From Comamonas endophytica (GTDB lineage Bacteria > Pseudomonadota > Gammaproteobacteria > Burkholderiales > Burkholderiaceae_C), in the NCBI RefSeq assembly GCF_023634805.2, contig NZ_CP106881.1:558001-622000 (forward strand): a DNA stretch of 64,000 nucleotides, read 5' to 3'. Positions 58,885 through 64,000 of the stretch are shown in pieces. Numbering within the stretch: position 1 is the stretch's first letter; each line of letters starts with the position of its first letter. The translations under genes were made by a program, and so were the position numbers. The notes under the pieces are model-generated. The model had not been told where the DNA came from and did no database searches. It saw nothing but the letters and a program-made list of their open reading frames with translations.

Positions 58885-60242
58885 GATCCGAGCTCTCGAC
58901 CATTGCCCGCCATGCGCTCACGGTGCTGGCGGGCCAGCTGGCCGTCATGGCCTTCGGCGTGACCGACACCATCGTCGCCGGGCGCTATTCCCCCGCGGCG
59001 CTTGCCGCGCTGTCGGTGGCCTCGGCGGTGTTCATCAGCGTCTATATCTCGCTGATGGGCATCCTGCAGGCGCTTCTGCCGCTGTGGTCCGAGCAGCGCG
59101 GCGCGGGCCGGCTGGCGGCCATCGGCGGCTCGCTGCGCCAGTCGCTGTACCTGTGTCTGGGCATCTGCGTGGTCGGCATGTCGGTGCTGCTGTCGCCCGA
59201 GCCGCTGCTGCGCTGGACCGATGTGCCCGAGGCGCTCGAGGGCGACGTGCGCCGGTACCTCGCGATCCTGGCCTGGGGGCTGCCGGCGGCCATGCTGTTT
59301 CGCATCTACAGCACGCTCAACCAGTCGCTGGGGCGGCCCCTGCTGGTGACCTGGCTGCAGCTCGGCGCGCTGGCGCTCAAGCTGCCGCTGTCGGTCTGGT
59401 TCACCTTTGGCGGCGCGGGCCTGCCGGCGCTGGGCGTGGCCGGCTGCGCCTGGGCCACGCTGGTGGTCAACTACACGCTGTTCGGCGTGGGCCTGTGGCT
59501 GCTGCGCACGCAGCCGCTCTATGTACCGCTGCAGCTGTGGCAGCGCATGGAGCGCATCGACTGGCGCCGGATCGGCCAGTTCCTGCGCCTGGGCCTGCCC
59601 GCAGGCATGGCGATTCTCGTGGAAGTGACCTCCTTCACGCTGGTGGCGCTGTTCGTCGCGCGCCAGGGCAACCTGGCCGCGGCCAGCCACCAGATCGCGG
59701 CCAATCTCGCGGGCGTCTGCTACATGGTGCCGCTGTCGCTGGCTATCGCCACCAGCGCGCGCGTGAGCTGGTGGCGCGGCGCGGGCAACGAGGCGCAGGC
59801 GCAGCAGCTGGTGGCGCTGGGCTGGCGCCTGGCGGCGCTGCTGGGCCTGCTACTGGGCGGCCTGCTGCTGGCCGGGCGGTATTGGCTGACGACGGTCTAC
59901 ACCAGCGATGCCCAGGTGGCGGCGCTGGCCGGCGCACTGCTGCTGTGGGTCGCGGCCTACCATGTGGCCGACTCCGTGCAGTGCTTCTGCGTTTTCGTGC
60001 TGCGCTGCTACCGCATCACCGTGGTGCCGCTGCTGACCTACTGCGTGCTGCTGTGGGGCGGCGGCCTGGCCGGCGGCTACTGGCTGGCCTATGGTGGCGT
60101 CGGCCCCTGGAGCGGCCGGCCCACGCCGGCGCCGTTCTGGGCGATGAGCGCGCTGGCGCTGTGGGTCACGGCGCTGGCCTTCAGCGCCCTGCTGTGGCGC
60201 ACGCTGCGCCGGCACCGCGCACCGGGCGCCCAACCCTCATGA
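58881..60242 (+). CDS. MATE-family efflux transporter
   Basis: 453 residues, about 12 hydrophobic spans, of the NorM-type multidrug and toxin extrusion family. Features are GQLAVMAFGVTDTIVAGRYS in the first span, the GILQALLPLWSEQRGAGR loop, FRIYSTLNQSLGRPLLV and FVARQGNLAAASHQIAAN in the second half. Cation-coupled export of cationic drugs or metabolites is expected; the substrate is unknown. It is coupled to the GT-C-like gene by ATGA and ends 6 bp inside the end of convergent phoR. Confidence 0.92.
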   Translation: MRSELSTIARHALTVLAGQLAVMAFGVTDTIVAGRYSPAALAALSVASAVFISVYISLMGILQALLPLWSEQRGAGRLAAIGGSLRQSLYLCLGICVVGMSVLLSPEPLLRWTDVPEALEGDVRRYLAILAWGLPAAMLFRIYSTLNQSLGRPLLVTWLQLGALALKLPLSVWFTFGGAGLPALGVAGCAWATLVVNYTLFGVGLWLLRTQPLYVPLQLWQRMERIDWRRIGQFLRLGLPAGMAILVEVTSFTLVALFVARQGNLAAASHQIAANLAGVCYMVPLSLAIATSARVSWWRGAGNEAQAQQLVALGWRLAALLGLLLGGLLLAGRYWLTTVYTSDAQVAALAGALLLWVAAYHVADSVQCFCVFVLRCYRITVVPLLTYCVLLWGGGLAGGYWLAYGGVGPWSGRPTPAPFWAMSALALWVTALAFSALLWRTLRRHRAPGAQPS

Positions 60243-61625
60243 GGCGTCTGCGGGGGCCGGCAGCGCCGGTGGGCGCAGGCGCTGCGCAGGAAAGGTGACG
60301 GAAAACACCGAGCCGCTGCCCACCGTGCTGCGCACGTCGAGCGTCGCGCCATGGCGCTGCAGCACATGCTTGACGATGGCCAGCCCCAGGCCGGTGCCGC
60401 CGGTGTCGCGCGAGCGGCTGCGGTCCACGCGGTAGAAGCGCTCGGTCAGCCGCGCCAGGTGCGTCGATTCGATGCCTGGCCCCTCATCCTGCACGGAGAA
60501 GGTGGCGCTGCCATCGGCATGCGCCTGCCAGCGCACCGTGACGCGCTTGCCGGCCGGGGTGTAGCGCAGCGCGTTGGCCAGCAGGTTGGAGAACGCGCTC
60601 TGCAGCTCGGTGGCCGCGCCGGCGATCTCGCCCAGGTCCACGCCGGGCGCCGAATCCGGGAATTCGATGACATGCGGCCGGGCGTTGGCGCGCGTCAGCG
60701 CCACCGACAGCCCGCGTGCCTCGTCCTCGCACTGGCGCAGCAGCAGGCCCACGGGCGTCCACTGCGTCAGCCCCGGCGGCGGGCTGCCCTCCAGGCGCGA
60801 CAGCGCCAGCAGGTCTTCGACCAGATGCTGCATGCGCGCCGACTGCTGCGCCATCAGCGCCAGGTAGCGCGCGCGCTCCTCCTCTTCCAGCGGCAGGGTC
60901 TGCAGGGTCTCGACGAAGCCCACCAGCACCGTCAGCGGCGTGCGGATCTCGTGCGATACGTTGGCGACGAAATCGCGGCGCATGGCCTCGGCCTGCTCGT
61001 GCTCCGTGATGTCGATCGCCAGCAGCAGGCGCCGGCCATCGCCATAGGGGTAGAGCTGCACGGCCAGGCGCATGGGCCGCGCCGGCGTGCTGTCGCGCCC
61101 CTGCAGCACCACGCCGCGGGAGAAGTCCTGCGCATGCAGGTAGTGGCTGAAGGCCGGATCGCGCACCAGGTTGCCGATGTTCTGCATGCGGTCGCGCACC
61201 GCATCGAAGCCGAACTGGATATTGGAGATCTGGTTGCACCACTCGATGCGCCCTTCCTCGTCGAGCAACACCACGCCGTTCGGGCTGGCCTGCAGCGCCG
61301 ACAGCATGTCGTTCAGGCGCTCGTCGCTGGCCTGGGTCTGCTGGCGCTGCTGGCGCAGCCAGCGCCGCGCGCGGTCGCCGACCTCGCCCCACAGCCCGCG
61401 CTGCACGGGGGCATGGGCCAGCTCGGTGCTGCGCAGCCAGGCCAGCAGCCGCAGGGCGCCCCAGCTGTCATGGGCGAACCAAAGCCAGCTGCCCAGCAGC
61501 ATGCCGATCAGCGCGCCCGGCACGCCCCCCAGCCAGCAGCCCGCCGCGCTGCCCGCCAACTGCAACCCCAGAAACCACAAACTACGCGAGACCATATTTT
61601 TTGCCCATTGCTGCGCCGGCAGCAT
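60237..61625 (-). CDS. phoR: Phosphate-regulon sensor histidine kinase
   Basis: 462 residues. Two N-terminal membrane spans (about residues 10-55), a PAS domain (about 105-205, SPNGVVLLDEEGRIEWCN), DHp domain with the phospho-histidine in VANVSHEIRTPLTVLVGFVE, and ATPase domain (NLLANALRYTPAG, VQDEGPGIES, GGTGLGLAIVKHVL). It lacks an external sensing domain, as PhoR does. Start chosen at ATG 61625; GTG 61649 and ATG 61595 are alternatives. A 169-bp gap containing dispersed repeat C separates it from phoB, unusual in an otherwise tight pho operon. Confidence 0.93.
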   Translation of the reverse strand: MLPAQQWAKNMVSRSLWFLGLQLAGSAAGCWLGGVPGALIGMLLGSWLWFAHDSWGALRLLAWLRSTELAHAPVQRGLWGEVGDRARRWLRQQRQQTQASDERLNDMLSALQASPNGVVLLDEEGRIEWCNQISNIQFGFDAVRDRMQNIGNLVRDPAFSHYLHAQDFSRGVVLQGRDSTPARPMRLAVQLYPYGDGRRLLLAIDITEHEQAEAMRRDFVANVSHEIRTPLTVLVGFVETLQTLPLEEEERARYLALMAQQSARMQHLVEDLLALSRLEGSPPPGLTQWTPVGLLLRQCEDEARGLSVALTRANARPHVIEFPDSAPGVDLGEIAGAATELQSAFSNLLANALRYTPAGKRVTVRWQAHADGSATFSVQDEGPGIESTHLARLTERFYRVDRSRSRDTGGTGLGLAIVKHVLQRHGATLDVRSTVGSGSVFSVTFPAQRLRPPALPAPADAS

Positions 61626-61698
61626 GCTCCTATCGATTCTCAGTCCCACATGCTGTCGGTATCGGGCGCGGCTTGCTCACTGGCATGCCCCATCACAG

Positions 61699-61806
61699 AG
61701 GCACCGAGGAAGGGCCGCCCCGCACCGAGAGTGCCGCCCCTACGCGGGCCGCCCCCTCCCCCGAAGGATGGGAGGGGAAAGCCGCGTAAGCGGCTCAGGG
61801 GGTGCT
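61699..61806. repeat. Dispersed 3'-end repeat, copy C (no 14-bp unit)
   Basis: Same element as copies A and B, here inside the pho operon between phoB and phoR. It contains GCACCGAGGAAGGGCCGC, the CCCCCTCCCCCGAAGG / GGAGGGG hairpin and an uninterrupted stem AGCCGC-GTAA-GCGGCT (61780-61795). The phoB stop codon (61795-61797) and its last codons fall inside the repeat's GGCTCAGGGGGTGCTT end. Confidence 0.85.
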
Positions 61807-62502
61807 TGGATTTGCCGGAGGAAGGCTCAGGCGATAGCCTGCGCCGCGCACCGTCTCGACCAGCCCGCTGGCTTCGCCCAGCGCCTCGCGCAGCCGCTTG
61901 ACATGCACGTCGACCGTGCGCTCCTCGATGAAGACATGGTCGCCCCAGACCTTGTCCAGCAACTGCGAGCGGCTGTGCACGCGCTCGGGGTGCCTCATGA
62001 AGTAATGCAGCAGCTTGAACTCCGTCGGCCCGAGCTTGAGCGGCTCGCCGCTGTAGCTCACGCGGTGGGCCGCCGCGTCCAGCACCAGCGCGCCGGCGCT
62101 GACCTGGTCCTGCAGCTGCTCGGGCGCGCGCCGGCGCAGCACGGCGCGGATGCGCGCCAGCAGCTCCTGGGTGGAAAAGGGCTTGGTGATGTAGTCGTCG
62201 GCGCCCGCATCCAGCCCCGCGACCTTGTCGGGCTCGTCGCCGCGCGCCGTGAGCATCAGGATCGGCACGGGCTTGGTGCGGGCATCCGCGCGCCACTTGC
62301 GCGCCAGCGCCAGTCCGCTCGTGCCGGGCAGCATCCAGTCCAGCAGGATCACGTCGGGCAGCACCGCATCGAGCTCGCGCTGGGCCGACACCCCGTCTTC
62401 GGCCCAGATCGGCTGGAAGCCGTTGTGCCGCAGGTTCACCGCAATCAGCTCGGCAATCGCTGGTTCGTCCTCGACAATGAGAACCAAGGGCAATTTCTTC
62501 AT
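61795..62502 (-). CDS. phoB: Phosphate-regulon response regulator
   Basis: 235 residues: a receiver domain (acidic pocket VEDEP, phospho-acceptor Asp in VILLDWMLPG, LTARGDE, and the KPFSTQELLARI switch) and an OmpR/PhoB winged-helix domain with ERVHSRSQLLDKVWGDHVFIE and RTVDVHVKRLREAL. Its C-terminal Pro-Ser-Thr-Pro tail is encoded by dispersed repeat C. Start at ATG 62502 (MKKLPLVLIVEDEP); an in-frame TTG at 62523 overlapping the phoU stop is the alternative. Part of pstB-phoU-phoB-phoR. Confidence 0.95.
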   Translation of the reverse strand: MKKLPLVLIVEDEPAIAELIAVNLRHNGFQPIWAEDGVSAQRELDAVLPDVILLDWMLPGTSGLALARKWRADARTKPVPILMLTARGDEPDKVAGLDAGADDYITKPFSTQELLARIRAVLRRRAPEQLQDQVSAGALVLDAAAHRVSYSGEPLKLGPTEFKLLHYFMRHPERVHSRSQLLDKVWGDHVFIEERTVDVHVKRLREALGEASGLVETVRGAGYRLSLPPANPSTP

Positions 62503-62519
62503 CCCTGTTGTCTTCCCGC

Positions 62520-63221
62520 TCAAAGCACGGCCGATTCAATGGCCGCCATGGTCTGGTGGCGCACGTCCTTGCCTTCCACCAGGTAGATGATCTGTTCCGC
62601 CAGGTTCTTCGAATGGTCGCCGATGCGCTCGATGGCCTTGGCCAGGAACAGCAGATCCAGGCTTGCCGAGATGGTGCGCGGGTCCTCCATCATGTAGGTG
62701 ATGAGCTTGCGCACGAAGCCGTCGAATTCCTGGTCGATCAGGTCGTCTTCCTTGAGGATCGCCACCGCGCCCTTGGTGTCGAGGCGCGCGAGCGCATCGA
62801 GCGTCTTGCGCAGCAGGCCCGAGGCCAGGTCGGCAGCCACGCGCAGCTCGTTGGAGGGCAGCACGCGCGCCGCCCCGCTGTTGATGATCGAGCGCACCAT
62901 GCGCGACATCTTGTGCGCCTCGTCGCCCATGCGCTCGAGGTTGGTGATGGCCTTGGAGAAGGCCATCAGCAGGCGCAGGTCGCGCGCCGTCGGCTGGCGC
63001 CGCGCGATGATCGAGGACAGCTCGTGGTCGATCTCGACTTCCATCGCGTTGATCTGCTGCTCGGTCGCGTCCACCTGCTCGGCGGCCTCGACACTCAGCT
63101 CCGCGAGCGAATAGACCGCCAGGCGGATCTGCGCTTCCACCATGCCACCGAGCTCCATCACCCGCGTGGAGATGCGGTTGAGCTCGCTGTCGAATTGCGA
63201 CGAGAGGTGTTTGTCGGTCAT
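62520..63221 (-). CDS. phoU: Phosphate transport system regulatory protein PhoU
   Basis: 233 residues in two homologous three-helix bundles, linking the Pst transporter to PhoR inhibition. The opening HLSSQFDSELNRISTRVMELGGMVEAQI and the paired metal motifs (MGDEAHKMSRM, then later ERIGDHSKNLAEQIIYLVEG) are typical. The start is ATG 63221, 13 nt after pstB. Confidence 0.96.
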   Translation of the reverse strand: MTDKHLSSQFDSELNRISTRVMELGGMVEAQIRLAVYSLAELSVEAAEQVDATEQQINAMEVEIDHELSSIIARRQPTARDLRLLMAFSKAITNLERMGDEAHKMSRMVRSIINSGAARVLPSNELRVAADLASGLLRKTLDALARLDTKGAVAILKEDDLIDQEFDGFVRKLITYMMEDPRTISASLDLLFLAKAIERIGDHSKNLAEQIIYLVEGKDVRHQTMAAIESAVL

Positions 63222-63234
63222 GCTTGTTGTCTCC

Positions 63235-64000
<766 letters not shown>

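Overview
The window is a GC-rich, densely packed bacterial chromosome segment with no prophage, insertion sequence, CRISPR array or rRNA. The gene content points to Betaproteobacteria, order Burkholderiales, most likely family Comamonadaceae: an ECF sigma / DUF3619 / DUF3106 / RDD cluster, adjacent aat and bpt, a long-form leuA, rho followed by a zinc-free (type B) L31 gene, the dnaX-ybaB-recR operon and Bug-type tricarboxylate-binding proteins. The family assignment is an inference from remembered gene order, not a database result.

Layout. 1-2277: end of a histidine-utilisation operon (hutI partial, hutF). 2489-10111: purL (-), then map and glnD (+). 10112-12002: palindrome-rich spacer, def (-), a YbaN-like membrane protein and three identical tRNA-Asn genes closed by a strong terminator. 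12128-17004: dioxygenase plus Bug solute-binding protein, a small coiled-coil protein (-), the N-degron transferases aat and bpt, and an IclR regulator. 17172-24958 (-): pbpG, leuA with an attenuator, pssA, and ilvB-ilvH-ilvC. 25262-28709 (+): an ECF sigma operon with poorly understood membrane proteins, dgkA and a LOG-family enzyme. 28946-37354: PII (glnB), nadE, a FemAB-like protein, two chemoreceptors flanking cheW, and ppa. 37558-42606 (+): a Crp/Fnr regulator, a DUF2889 protein, moaA-mobA-moeA and a thioredoxin-like protein. 42614-49590: rnhA, a methyltransferase, gloB, mltD, a MAPEG protein and dnaX-ybaB-recR. 49758-49851: 4.5S SRP RNA, followed by a small accessory stress cluster (PfpI/DJ-1, formaldehyde-type dehydrogenase, hemerythrin). 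53186-60242: a YhiN-like flavoprotein, trxA, rho, rpmE2, a GT-C-like membrane protein and a MATE transporter. 60237-64000 (-): pstB-phoU-phoB-phoR.

Genes that work together. Branched-chain amino acid synthesis is represented by ilvBHC and leuA. Nitrogen signalling is represented by GlnD and by its PII target, which keeps Tyr51. Two receptors and CheW make a chemosensory set. The pho genes form a phosphate-response operon. moaA-mobA-moeA are translationally coupled molybdenum-cofactor genes.

Most notable signals beyond routine annotation: (1) an A9 slippery run in dnaX with stop codons in both alternative frames a few codons later, predicting a short gamma form; (2) a leuA leader peptide rich in rare CTA leucine codons followed by a terminator; (3) a dispersed structured repeat that sits directly at the 3' end of three minus-strand genes and carries 4, 1 or 0 copies of a 14-bp palindromic unit; (4) a 746-bp stretch, identical but for one base, shared by the two chemoreceptor genes; (5) the ECF sigma operon as a candidate uncharacterised signalling module; (6) several genes whose -10-like hexamer lies only 5-7 nt before the start codon, suggesting leaderless transcripts.
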